From Arthrobacter sp. SLBN-112 (GTDB taxonomy: Bacteria; Actinomycetota; Actinomycetes; Actinomycetales; Micrococcaceae), in the NCBI RefSeq assembly GCF_030944625.1, contig NZ_JAUSXY010000001.1, positions 3,224,001 through 3,288,000 on the forward strand: DNA of 64,000 nt, written 5' to 3'. A program made the position numbers and the translations under genes. The notes beneath the pieces are model-generated. The model did no database searches and was not told the origin of the DNA. It saw nothing but the letters and a program-made list of their open reading frames with translations. This document shows, one piece after another, positions 8,075 through 15,646 of this stretch. Each line of letters starts with the position of its first letter. Within the stretch, counting starts at the first letter, position 1.

Positions 8075-9283
8075 ATGACGAACTCCGCACCTGCCCCCAC
8101 CAACCCCCAGAATGGCCACCCGGAATGCGAACCCCTCGGTGTTGCGGCCATCGGCTACGCGTTCATGGGCAAAGCCCATTCCAATGCGTGGCGGAACGTG
8201 GCCAGCTTCTTCGATGTTCCGGCCCTCGAGCAGAAAATGCTCGTGGGCCGGGACCCGGAACAGGTCGCCGAGGCCGCGGCCAGGTACGGGTGGGCCGAGT
8301 CGGCCACGGATTGGCGCCAGGTCCTGGAACGCGATGACATCCATATCGTGGACATCTGCGCTCCGGGCTGGATGCACTCCGAAATCGCCATCGCGGCGCT
8401 GGAAGCCGGAAAGCACGTCCTGGTGGAAAAGCCCCTCGCCAACACCATCGCCGAGGCGGAAGCGATGACCGAGGCCGCGCGTGCCGCCCGTGCGCGTGGC
8501 ATCCAGTCCATGATCGGATTCAACTACCGCCGCGTCCCGGCATTGGCCCTCGCGAAGGAGCTCATAGCGGAGGGACGCCTGGGCACCGTCCGGCACGTCC
8601 GGGCAGCCTATCTGCAGGACTGGCTCGCCGACGCCCAGGCCCCCATGACCTGGCGGCTGCGCAAGGAAACCGCCGGCTCCGGCGCCCTCGGGGACATCGC
8701 CTCCCACGCCATTGACCAGATCCAGTACCTCACCGGGGAAACTATCCTTGAGGCCTCCGGGGTGTTGAAGACGTTCGTCACCCAGCGGCCGGGCCCGGAC
8801 GGGCTGGAGGACGTCACCGTGGACGACGCCGCGTGGGCAACCTTCTGGCTTACTGGAGACATCGGCGCCTCCGTCGAAGCATCCCGCGTGGCGACCGGTC
8901 AGAAGAACAGCCTTCAGATAGAGATGTACGGCACCGACGGCGCGTTGACCTTCAACCTGGAGTCGCTGAATGAACTCAGGTTCCTGGACGCTACCCTGCC
9001 CGTTCGCGAGCAGGGCTTCCGCCGGATCCTGGTCAACGAACCCGAACACCCCTACCTCGAAGCGTGGTGGCCGCAAGGCCACATCATCGGCTGGGAACAC
9101 ACCTTCACCCACCAGATCCGCGACTTCCTGACGGCCGTCCGGAACGGAACCCAGCCTTCGCCGTCGTTCGAAGAAGGACTGAACGTCCAGCGCGTCCTGG
9201 ACGCGGTCGAAGGATCAGCCAAGAACAACAGTGCGCTCACCCCCGTTGACCACAAGTCTTTAGCCATGGTTGAAGGAGCCTGA
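8075..9283 (+). CDS. Gfo/Idh/MocA-family oxidoreductase (cassette A, gene 3)
   Basis: A 402-residue oxidoreductase with Rossmann motif GVAAIGYAFMGKAH, the EKP signature in VEKPLANT, and a substrate domain with MIGFNYRRVPAL and IASHAIDQIQYLTG. It is only distantly related to the preceding oxidoreductase, so the two probably act at different steps. It starts nine bases after the previous stop. About 490 bases of the gene (roughly 8570-9056) are almost identical, including silent positions, to the copy at 44940-46115, while both ends have diverged. Confidence 0.88.
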   Translation: MTNSAPAPTNPQNGHPECEPLGVAAIGYAFMGKAHSNAWRNVASFFDVPALEQKMLVGRDPEQVAEAAARYGWAESATDWRQVLERDDIHIVDICAPGWMHSEIAIAALEAGKHVLVEKPLANTIAEAEAMTEAARAARARGIQSMIGFNYRRVPALALAKELIAEGRLGTVRHVRAAYLQDWLADAQAPMTWRLRKETAGSGALGDIASHAIDQIQYLTGETILEASGVLKTFVTQRPGPDGLEDVTVDDAAWATFWLTGDIGASVEASRVATGQKNSLQIEMYGTDGALTFNLESLNELRFLDATLPVREQGFRRILVNEPEHPYLEAWWPQGHIIGWEHTFTHQIRDFLTAVRNGTQPSPSFEEGLNVQRVLDAVEGSAKNNSALTPVDHKSLAMVEGA

Positions 9284-9284
9284 C

Positions 9285-10316
9285 ATGCCCCGTCCGTTCA
9301 CCCTGTTCACCGGCCAGTGGGCCGACCTGCCCTTTGAAGAAGTCGCGCGCCTGGCCTCCGGCTGGGGATATGACGGACTGGAAATCGCCGTCTCCGGGGA
9401 CCACCTGGACGCCTGGCGCTGGGACGAACCCGGCTACGTCGACGCCAAACTCGAAATCCTGGACAAGTACAACCTCAAGGTCTGGGCCATCTCCAACCAC
9501 CTCACCGGCCAGGCCGTCTGCGATGACCCCATCGACTTCCGCCACCAGGCCATCGTCCGCTCCAAAGTCTGGGGCGACGGCGACCCCGAAGGCGTCCGCA
9601 CCCGCGCCGCCGAGGAAATGAAACACACCGCCCGCCTCGCCAAAGCCCTCGGCGTGGACACCGTCGTCGGCTTCACCGGCTCCGCCATCTGGCAATACGT
9701 CGCCATGTTCCCGCCCGTCCCCGAAAAAGTCATCGACGCCGGCTACCAGGACTTCGCCGACCGCTGGACCCCCATCCTGGACGTCTTCGACGAACAAGGC
9801 GTCCGCTTCGCGCACGAAGTCCACCCCTCCGAAATCGCCTACGACTACTGGACCACCCTCCGCACCCTCGAAGCCATCGGCCACCGCGAAGCATTCGGCC
9901 TGAACTGGGACCCCTCCCACATGATGTGGCAAGGCATCGACCCCGTCTCCTTCATCTGGGACTTCAAAGACCGGATCTACCACGTGGACTGCAAAGACAC
10001 CAAGCTCCGCCAAACCGGACGCAACACCGTCCTGGGCTCCCACCTGCCCTGGGGCGACCCCCGCCGCGGCTGGGACTTCGTCTCCGCCGGACGCGGCGAC
10101 GTCCCCTGGGAAACCTCCTTCCGCGCCCTCGCCGCCATCGGCTACAACGGCCCCATCAGCATCGAATGGGAAGACGCCGGCATGGACCGCCTCCACGGCG
10201 CCCCCGAAGCCCTCACCAACCTCAAAAAATACGACTACCCCGCCTCCCAAACCAGCTTCGACGCCGCCTTCAGCAGCACAGAGGGCACTAAGTGGCCCCT
10301 TGACCAGCGGGCTTAG
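9285..10316 (+). CDS. Sugar phosphate isomerase/epimerase-like TIM-barrel protein with altered C-terminus (cassette A, gene 4)
   Basis: A 343-residue TIM-barrel protein of the xylose-isomerase-like superfamily. Motifs include TLFTGQWADLPFEE, FAHEVHPSEIAYDY, FGLNWDPSHMMWQG and GPISIEWEDAGMD, which provide likely metal ligands. ATG 9285 has GGAG eight bases upstream and is preferred to the earlier in-frame TTG. It matches the copy at 43912-44913 to about 95 percent by eye up to AFSS. It then diverges: the intact copy ends in ND, whereas this one runs into an inserted IS110 and gains the tail TEGTKWPLDQRA. The core barrel is complete, so function may be retained. Confidence 0.87.
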   Translation: MPRPFTLFTGQWADLPFEEVARLASGWGYDGLEIAVSGDHLDAWRWDEPGYVDAKLEILDKYNLKVWAISNHLTGQAVCDDPIDFRHQAIVRSKVWGDGDPEGVRTRAAEEMKHTARLAKALGVDTVVGFTGSAIWQYVAMFPPVPEKVIDAGYQDFADRWTPILDVFDEQGVRFAHEVHPSEIAYDYWTTLRTLEAIGHREAFGLNWDPSHMMWQGIDPVSFIWDFKDRIYHVDCKDTKLRQTGRNTVLGSHLPWGDPRRGWDFVSAGRGDVPWETSFRALAAIGYNGPISIEWEDAGMDRLHGAPEALTNLKKYDYPASQTSFDAAFSSTEGTKWPLDQRA

Positions 10317-10725
10317 CTTCCGAGTTCTCAGCACACGCCGAAGCTCCCGCCACTGGATCATTGATCGTTGGGTAAGGACGTGCCGGCGTAGTTATCGACA
10401 AGGCCAACCGAATTGGAGCTGATCAAAGGGCACTGAATATGCCGGGGTTCTGGGTAGGAATCGACTCGGGCAAAAGAGCTCATCATTGCGTCGTGATCGA
10501 TCAGACAGGGACGGTGCTGCTCTCGAAACGCGTCGGGAACGACGAAAACGCGCTCCTCGAACTCATAGCCACGATCACGGAGATCGCGGATGAACGGGAG
10601 GTCTGTTGGTCCAAAATCAGCGTGGACCTGCGCGTCCTCACCGCCCGCCGCACTGATCTGATCTGATCTGATCTGCGACCGTGTCAGGTCGATCAACACG
10701 CTCCGGGCCACACCCGGATGCAGGC
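10279..10725 (+). mobile_element. Decayed IS110-family element
   Basis: The left boundary is placed at 10279, where the isomerase gene stops matching its copy at 43912. A non-coding leader of about 160 bases precedes a transposase remnant, the usual layout of IS110 elements. GGGCACT occurs near the left edge and again just before the transposase start. The right end is not recognisable; sequence unrelated to IS110 begins by about 10725, next to the phosphotransferase gene. Confidence 0.65.
10439..10666 (+). pseudogene. IS110 transposase remnant with internal deletion
   Basis: The N-terminus GFWVGIDSGKRAHHCVVID carries the first acidic residue of the DEDD (RuvC-like) catalytic core. After about 60 residues the frame jumps to DLRVLTARRTDLI, which in full IS110 transposases lies about 100 residues further on, so an internal deletion removed the remaining core acidic residues. 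Next comes a tandem CTGAT repeat (four units plus CTG, 10653-10675) that shifts the frame. Beyond it the other frame still reads DRVRSINTLRAT, the expected continuation. It is inactive. Confidence 0.75.
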
Positions 10726-10730
10726 CACTT

Positions 10731-11654
10731 TCACAAGAGCAGCGCCACGAGCTCTCCAAGTCGCCCGAACAGGTCGGGGAGTCCGCGCACACCGTTGCGT
10801 ACGGACTCGTGCGAGAGCGCGAGGTCAGGGCCGGTGCTCGTCTCGACGCCGGCGAGGCACCGGAGGATGTTCCACCTCGTGTGCCCCAACCAGCCGCCGA
10901 TCATAAAGACAAACCAGCTTGGACCTGGCGGCGGCAGCACTCCGCCTCCCGCGACATAGCCGTCGAGAACGGAGCGGAAAATGGCGGGCTCGATGTCCTC
11001 CAAGCCGGGTCCCTTTGCCAGGCTCAGCGCGGTCGAGCCGAGTTCGCTGGACAAATCGAGCATCCCCGAGAGCTCCCAGTCGAGCACCACCGGCCGCCCC
11101 TCTCGAGCGAGCAGATTCCACGGTTGGATGTCCCTGTGGGTCAGCACGACGGGGCCACGCCGTTCGCAGGTGTCGACGAAGTGGGCAATCGCGAGGAACG
11201 TCTCGACTTGAGAGGCAAGCTCACCGGCCCACGGCTGTCCGGTTGCCGTCGCCCGCGCGGCGAGCTCGGACCAGTCTTGTGACGTCGGGTCCTCGATCGA
11301 TACATTCGTCCATGCGACGTCGAGCGCATGGATGCGAGCGAGGATCTCGCCGACCTCAAACGCGTACGCTGCCGGCACCGGGGCTTCGGGCACCTTCTCG
11401 CCTTCGACCCATCGGTGAACGAGCGTATATTGGCTGGCCGAGATTGGCTCTGGCATCGGAATGCCGGCAGCGAAGGCTGCCCGCTCGAACCTGAACACGT
11501 CCTCGACGCGAGAGGTCCAGCGGCGGTCGACGAGGTTCAGCTCCTTTATTGCGAACGACCCCTGGTCGGTGTCGAGCCGGTACATCCGGTTGGCGAACCC
11601 GCCGTGCACGCGGATCATCGGCCCGATCGGGGCGCCGAGATGCGAAAGATTCAC
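10731..11654 (-). CDS. Aminoglycoside phosphotransferase (APH) family kinase-like protein
   Basis: A 307-residue protein of the APH/choline-kinase-like fold. The N-lobe has GGFANRMYRLDTDQGSFAIKE with the ATP-binding Lys. The catalytic loop is HRDIQPWNLL and the metal-binding Asp lies in VVLDWELSG. The family phosphorylates antibiotics or other small molecules; this member is not close enough to a known resistance enzyme to name a substrate. It lies alone between a decayed IS110 and an IS30, so transfer with these elements is plausible. It ends immediately beside the IS110 relic. Confidence 0.8.
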   Translation of the reverse strand: MNLSHLGAPIGPMIRVHGGFANRMYRLDTDQGSFAIKELNLVDRRWTSRVEDVFRFERAAFAAGIPMPEPISASQYTLVHRWVEGEKVPEAPVPAAYAFEVGEILARIHALDVAWTNVSIEDPTSQDWSELAARATATGQPWAGELASQVETFLAIAHFVDTCERRGPVVLTHRDIQPWNLLAREGRPVVLDWELSGMLDLSSELGSTALSLAKGPGLEDIEPAIFRSVLDGYVAGGGVLPPPGPSWFVFMIGGWLGHTRWNILRCLAGVETSTGPDLALSHESVRNGVRGLPDLFGRLGELVALLL

Positions 11655-11830
11655 CCACCCATTCTAGGAGCTGGCGCTTCATCGAGGCATCGGACATTCT
11701 CACAATGCATGCTGACGATCACCGGCAGGCCGAGGAACGGCCACAGCCCGACCACTTACCAAACACGACTCAGCCCAATGCGAGGTCTCGAAACCTCTGC
11801 GCGGCGAGTTCAGATGGTGAGTGCAACACC

Positions 11831-13050
11831 CTGAATTCTGTGGGGTGCCGTCGATGGGCAGGCCGTGGTCGCCGTTGAGTGTTCGTTTAGCGTTCTGGGA
11901 AGGGATGGATGCCGGGCTGGCGGTAGCCGTAGCGGCGCGGGCCGCGGGGGTGTCGCGTCCGACTGCGTACCGGTGGTTGAGCGACCATCAGAAGGTGTTG
12001 CCATCGCCGCTTCCGAATTTCAGTGTGCCCCGTGCAGGGCTGTTGTCGTTGCGTGAGCGGGAAGAGATCGGCTTCCAGCTTGCCCAGGGCCATGGAGTGC
12101 GTCGTATCGCCGCCTTCCTGGGCCGGGCTCCGTCGACAATCAGCCGGGAGATCGCGAGGAACCGCGTCAGTGACCGGTATTCGCCATCGCTCGCGCAGGA
12201 ACAGACGTGGGCCCGTGCCCGCAGGCCGAAGCCGCGAAAGCTGGACGGGATAGCGTTACGGGAACAGGTCACCACGATGCTCACCGACCGGTTCAGCCCG
12301 GAGCAAATCGCGGGCCGACTCAAGGTGGAGCATCCGGAGAATCCGGAGATGCAGGTGTCACACGAAACGATCTATCAGGCCCTGTACGTCCAGGGCCGCG
12401 GATCCTTGCGCCTGGAAGTTGCGACGGCGCTGCGGTCCGGCCGGGTGCGTCGGCGCCCGCAAAGGCCGGAAGGTCCTCGCCCGCAACGGTTCCAGGAGAT
12501 GGTGATGATCTCTGACCGGCCGGCCGAGGTCGAGGACCGCGCCGTTCCCGGCCATTGGGAAGGGGCTTAATCATCGGTTCAACGGCATCGAGATCCGCGA
12601 TCGGGACCCTTGTCGAACGCGCAACCGGATATGTGATGTTGCTGCATCTGCCAGAGGACCATACCGCCCGCACCGTCGCCGACGCCATGATCACCGCGAT
12701 GAATAGCCTGCCCGAGCAATTGCGCCGTTCGACGACCTGGGATCCAGGAGCGGAGATGTCCCGGCATCAGGAGATCACGATGGCGACCGGTATGCCGATC
12801 TATTTCTGCGACCCCCATTCGCCCTGGCAGCGCGGCACCAACGAAAACACCAACGGGCTCCTCCGCGAGTACTTCCCGAAAAGCACCGACCTGTCATTCC
12901 ACGGGCCCGGAATCCTCGAAAACGTCGCCGCGGAACTCAACCGCCGGCCACGGAAACGACACGGCTACCGAACGCCCGCAGAAGTCCTCGCCGAGCTAGT
13001 CTCGAACCCAGCTAACTAAGTCCGGTGTTGCAGGCACCACTGGAATTCGC
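11831..13050 (+). mobile_element. IS30-family insertion sequence, inactivated
   Basis: Imperfect terminal inverted repeats are visible: GAATTCTGTGGGGTGCC at 11833-11849, against the inverse of GGCACCACTGGAATTC at 13033-13048. They frame a single transposase gene on the plus strand. Exact ends and target duplications could not be fixed by eye. Confidence 0.65.
11854..13019 (+). pseudogene. IS30-family transposase with one-base frameshift
   Basis: The reading frame starts at ATG 11854 with an N-terminal helix-turn-helix (SVRLAFWEGMDAG, GVSRPTAYRWL) and a second one (GVRRIAAFLGRAPSTISREI). The family motif VSHETIYQALYVQG and the sequence GHWEG follow. The first catalytic Asp of the DDE core should follow as GD; instead a base is missing between 12565 and 12566, so the frame stops at 12570. 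The other frame continues with LIIGSTASRSAIGTLVERAT, TTWDPGAEM with the second Asp, and WQRGTNENTNGLLREYFPK with the Glu. The span is 1166 bases, one short of 389 codons. Confidence 0.88.
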
Positions 13051-13369
13051 CGCATCAGACTCGCGATTCGAGACAACCGGTCAGCAGGCGAGAGCCGGCC
13101 TGACTGCCACTTACACCCGCGGAGGGGCATCCGAAAGCGACTTGTAGGGGGGGGGGCTGGAGCCCCGGCATTCATCGGACCAACCACCCCAAATCGCAGT
13201 CACGTTGTGCTCCAAGAATCGACTTTTGAGTCAGCCGTGATCGAAAGGTTTTATGGCCCAACCAGGCATCAGACTCACGTCCTCACGGCCCCCGCATAAA
13301 GCAGACGTAAGTGTGGACAGTAATGATGAAATTGGCTGTGTCGCGGGGTGACTCTAAGTGTGGCTGACG

Positions 13370-13490
13370 CCCTGTGAGGGTTTGTCTTGACATTGATCTG
13401 TCCGCCGCGACACAACCCGCAGTAAACGCGGCGGCCAGGTGGACATGACCTTATAGGAGCCTGTTCCGAAGAGTCCCATTACTGTCTTGT
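13370..13490 (+). ncRNA. Candidate IS110 bridge RNA
   Basis: IS110 elements carry a structured RNA upstream of the transposase that pairs with target and donor DNA. Here CCGCCGCG (13402-13409) pairs with CGCGGCGG (13428-13435). It is flanked on the 5' side by TTGACATTG (13387-13395), close to the target TGGACATTG. On the 3' side lies GTGGACAT (13439-13446), complementary to the right half of the target. Next comes ATAGGAGC (13453-13460), identical to the right end at 14959-14966. CATTACTG (13477-13484) is the exact complement of CAGTAATG at the left junction (13318-13325). The order target loop then donor loop matches known bridge RNAs. RNA limits are approximate. Confidence 0.65.
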
Positions 13491-13558
13491 CTGCCCACCC
13501 GGCCGAAGCGTGCCCCTTTCTCATCGCATGCAACGGAAAGGCCAGGGCAGTTTTCATC

Positions 13559-14953
13559 ATGACAAACGAACAGCTGAAAGTCATCGCCGGGATCGACACC
13601 CACTCCGATACCCACCACGTCGCCCTCATCACCGACACCGGCCGGCACCTGGCCGACAGGGAATTCCTCACGGCGGGGTCCGGCTACCGGCGCATCATCG
13701 AGTTCATCGCGGAGTTCGGTCCGGTCCTTGCTGTCGGCGTGGAAGGGACCGGCAGCTACGGGGCAGAACTCTCCCGCGTACTCGTCCGCGAGGGCATTCA
13801 CGTCGTGGAGGTTATGCGCCCGAACCGGCAGGCCCGCCGGCTGCAGGGAAAATCCGACCCGCTCGACGCCTATCAGGCTGCCGAATCGGTATTGTCCGGC
13901 CGCGCCGGCGCCACCCCGAAATCCCGGGACGGAGCAGTGGAATCATTGCGGGTGCTGCGCGCCGAGCGCGCCACCGCAATGCGCGCCCGGGTCGCCGTGA
14001 TGGCCCAGGTCAAGGCCATCCTGGTGACCGCCCCGGAAACGATCCGCGCCAGGTACCGGGCCATGACCAGTCCCGCCTTGATGGCTGCACTGGAAAAGAC
14101 CCGGCCCTCAGGACCGGCCTCCGAGCCGCTGACCAGCACCGCGACCGTGCTCAAACGCCTCGCCGTCCGCTACCGGCACCTGCACCAGGAACTGGCACTG
14201 ATCGACGCCGAACTCGACGCCATCCTCGCCCTTCACGCACCGATGCTCCGCGATTTACAGGGCGTGGGCACCGACGTCGCCAGCCAGCTCCTCGTAACGG
14301 TGGGAGACAACCCCGAACGCGTGAACTCCGAAGCGAAGTTCGCAGCCCTGGTCGGCGTCGCCCCGGTCCCCGCATCATCGGGAAAGACCTCCCGGCATCG
14401 GCTCAGCCGCGGCGGCGACCGGCAGGCCAACAAAGCAATCCACCGCGTGGTGCTCGTGCGGATGAGGCACGACAGCAGGACCAGGGACTATGTGGCCAGA
14501 CGACGCCAAGAAGGCAAAAGCACCAAGGAAATCATGCGCTGCCTCAAACGCTACGTCGCCCGGGAAATCTACGGCCAACTCCTCCACCCATCCCCCGCCC
14601 CGGATACTGGAACCCTCCGGACAACACGTACCGCCAAACGGCTGACCCTTCAACAGGCCGCCGACGCCCTCCACGTCTGGCCCACCGCACTGTCCCGCCT
14701 CGAACGCGGACTCACCCACGACAACGACTTCCACCAACGCTACGAAACCTGGCTCAACTGCCAAACCCCGGCAACCATACACATGCCGGATCCCGGGTTT
14801 GGCCCGCATGCTGCCCGCCTGACCATGGCCGGTGCAAGCCCCGGGGTCAAGGGCGGCCGCAGGCCGTCGCGCAGCGATCGCAAAAGAGCGACCCTTGAGG
14901 CCGGAACTGCCGGCCGCGGTAACCTCCGCAGCGCGTGGCCGCGCGCCCGTTGA
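13559..14953 (+). CDS. IS110-family transposase (DEDD recombinase) with C-terminal HTH-like tail
   Basis: A 464-residue recombinase. The RuvC-like domain begins IAGIDTHSDTHHVALI (first Asp), followed by GVEGTGSYGAELSRVL (Glu) and GKSDPLDAYQAAESVL (Asp residues). A transposase_20 domain contains LQGVGTDVASQLLVTVGDNP, FAALVGVAPVPASSGKT and RQANKAIHRVV with the catalytic Ser region. After YGQLL, where many relatives end (about residue 345), an extension reads LTLQQAADALHVWPTALSRL, resembling an XRE-type helix-turn-helix. The frame is intact, so the element may be active. ATG 13559 is chosen because homology starts there. Confidence 0.88.
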   Translation: MTNEQLKVIAGIDTHSDTHHVALITDTGRHLADREFLTAGSGYRRIIEFIAEFGPVLAVGVEGTGSYGAELSRVLVREGIHVVEVMRPNRQARRLQGKSDPLDAYQAAESVLSGRAGATPKSRDGAVESLRVLRAERATAMRARVAVMAQVKAILVTAPETIRARYRAMTSPALMAALEKTRPSGPASEPLTSTATVLKRLAVRYRHLHQELALIDAELDAILALHAPMLRDLQGVGTDVASQLLVTVGDNPERVNSEAKFAALVGVAPVPASSGKTSRHRLSRGGDRQANKAIHRVVLVRMRHDSRTRDYVARRRQEGKSTKEIMRCLKRYVAREIYGQLLHPSPAPDTGTLRTTRTAKRLTLQQAADALHVWPTALSRLERGLTHDNDFHQRYETWLNCQTPATIHMPDPGFGPHAARLTMAGASPGVKGGRRPSRSDRKRATLEAGTAGRGNLRSAWPRAR

Positions 14954-15002
14954 CAACAATAGGAGCATCATTGTCCACACGCCCTTTCGGGGGCGTAAAG
15001 GA

Positions 15003-15206
15003 CTATCGGGGCACCAGATGTTCCGAAATCTGCGCGGCAGGGTCCAACAAATCGATAGTGCCCGCGGCGACTCCGACGACGAGGTCGAAGCCTTCATCCG
15101 TGGTGAAGCCATGCCGGTAACCGTTAATCCACAGCAACAGCACCATGAGCGTCCACGCCGTCCGTTTGTTGCCGTCAATGAGTGGAACCGGGCGACCGTA
15201 GCCCAA
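15003..15206 (-). pseudogene. Doc/Fic-type toxin pseudogene (3' part)
   Basis: The last 55 or so codons match the intact Doc at 31559-31927: DGNKRTAWTLMVLLLWINGY, then EGFDLVVGVAAG, ending HLVPR. The upstream codons read ATVARFH in another frame. Comparison with the intact gene shows a four-base deletion in the catalytic HPLVDGNKR motif (about 15178-15186). The N-terminal half and any antitoxin are missing. It lies just right of the IS110 element, whose arrival may have caused the loss. Confidence 0.75.
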
Positions 15207-15590
15207 GCCAGATAAGTGCTGTCGGGCGGATCAGTAGTAGAGATAGGCACTGGGTCTGGCCCCAGAGGTTCACGCTGTGGCTTTAGGACAAGGACGGCCA
15301 GAAGTTCATCGAGGCGTGCAAGGCCAGGCAACTGGGGACGCCAGTCTCGGTTGCATGGTGATGGACGACGGCCGGAAGCGACTGCACGTCGCGGCGGTGC
15401 AGGTCCGGAGATGCCGCCCGATGCCCTGTCGGATACAGCGGGCGGGGATGGCGCGAGAATAGTCGCGACAGTTGGCAAATACTCGCCTCTGCTAATCCGC
15501 GTCTGATCGGACGGACTTCTTCCTTGCCTAGAAGAAACTTGGAAGCCTTCCACTGGGCGGCACGAGAAATGAAGTTTCAACCCATGTATA
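15207..15590. other. Non-coding or decayed stretch
   Basis: Several short open frames occur on both strands but none has a recognisable domain, a good start or coding-like composition. It is probably remnant DNA between the doc pseudogene and the transporter gene. Confidence 0.4.
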
Positions 15591-15593
15591 GAC

Positions 15594-15634
15594 CCGCACG
15601 ACCCCTTCGGGTCATTGTCGAAGGGGCAGTGCGG
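15594..15634 (-). terminator. Hairpin terminator candidate after the MFS gene
   Basis: CCGCAC (15594-15599) and CCCCTTC (15602-15608) pair with GAAGGGG (15620-15626) and GTGCGG (15629-15634). This forms a long interrupted stem 13 bases after the minus-strand transporter stop. It lacks a strong U-tract, as is common in actinobacteria. Confidence 0.6.
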
Positions 15635-15646
15635 AACCGGGCCTAC

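Larger units (their letters stand above)
13320..14970 (+). mobile_element. IS110-family insertion sequence inserted in a palindrome
   Basis: The left flank ends in GTGTGGACA (13311-13319) and the right flank starts with TTGTCCACAC (14971-14980). Joined, they rebuild GTGTGGACATTGTCCACAC, which is present intact at 32735-32753. The element is therefore 1651 bases. A CA dinucleotide sits at both junctions (13318-13319 and 14969-14970), fitting a shared core without a conventional target duplication. AATGATG near the left end and CATCATT at the right end form a short inverted repeat. The contents are a non-coding leader of about 240 bases and one transposase. Confidence 0.8.

Noticed and set aside
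14375..15580. A 401-codon minus-strand frame across the end of IS110 and the doc pseudogene
   Set aside because: It joins antisense transposase, the shifted frame of the doc remnant and unrelated DNA; no coherent protein.
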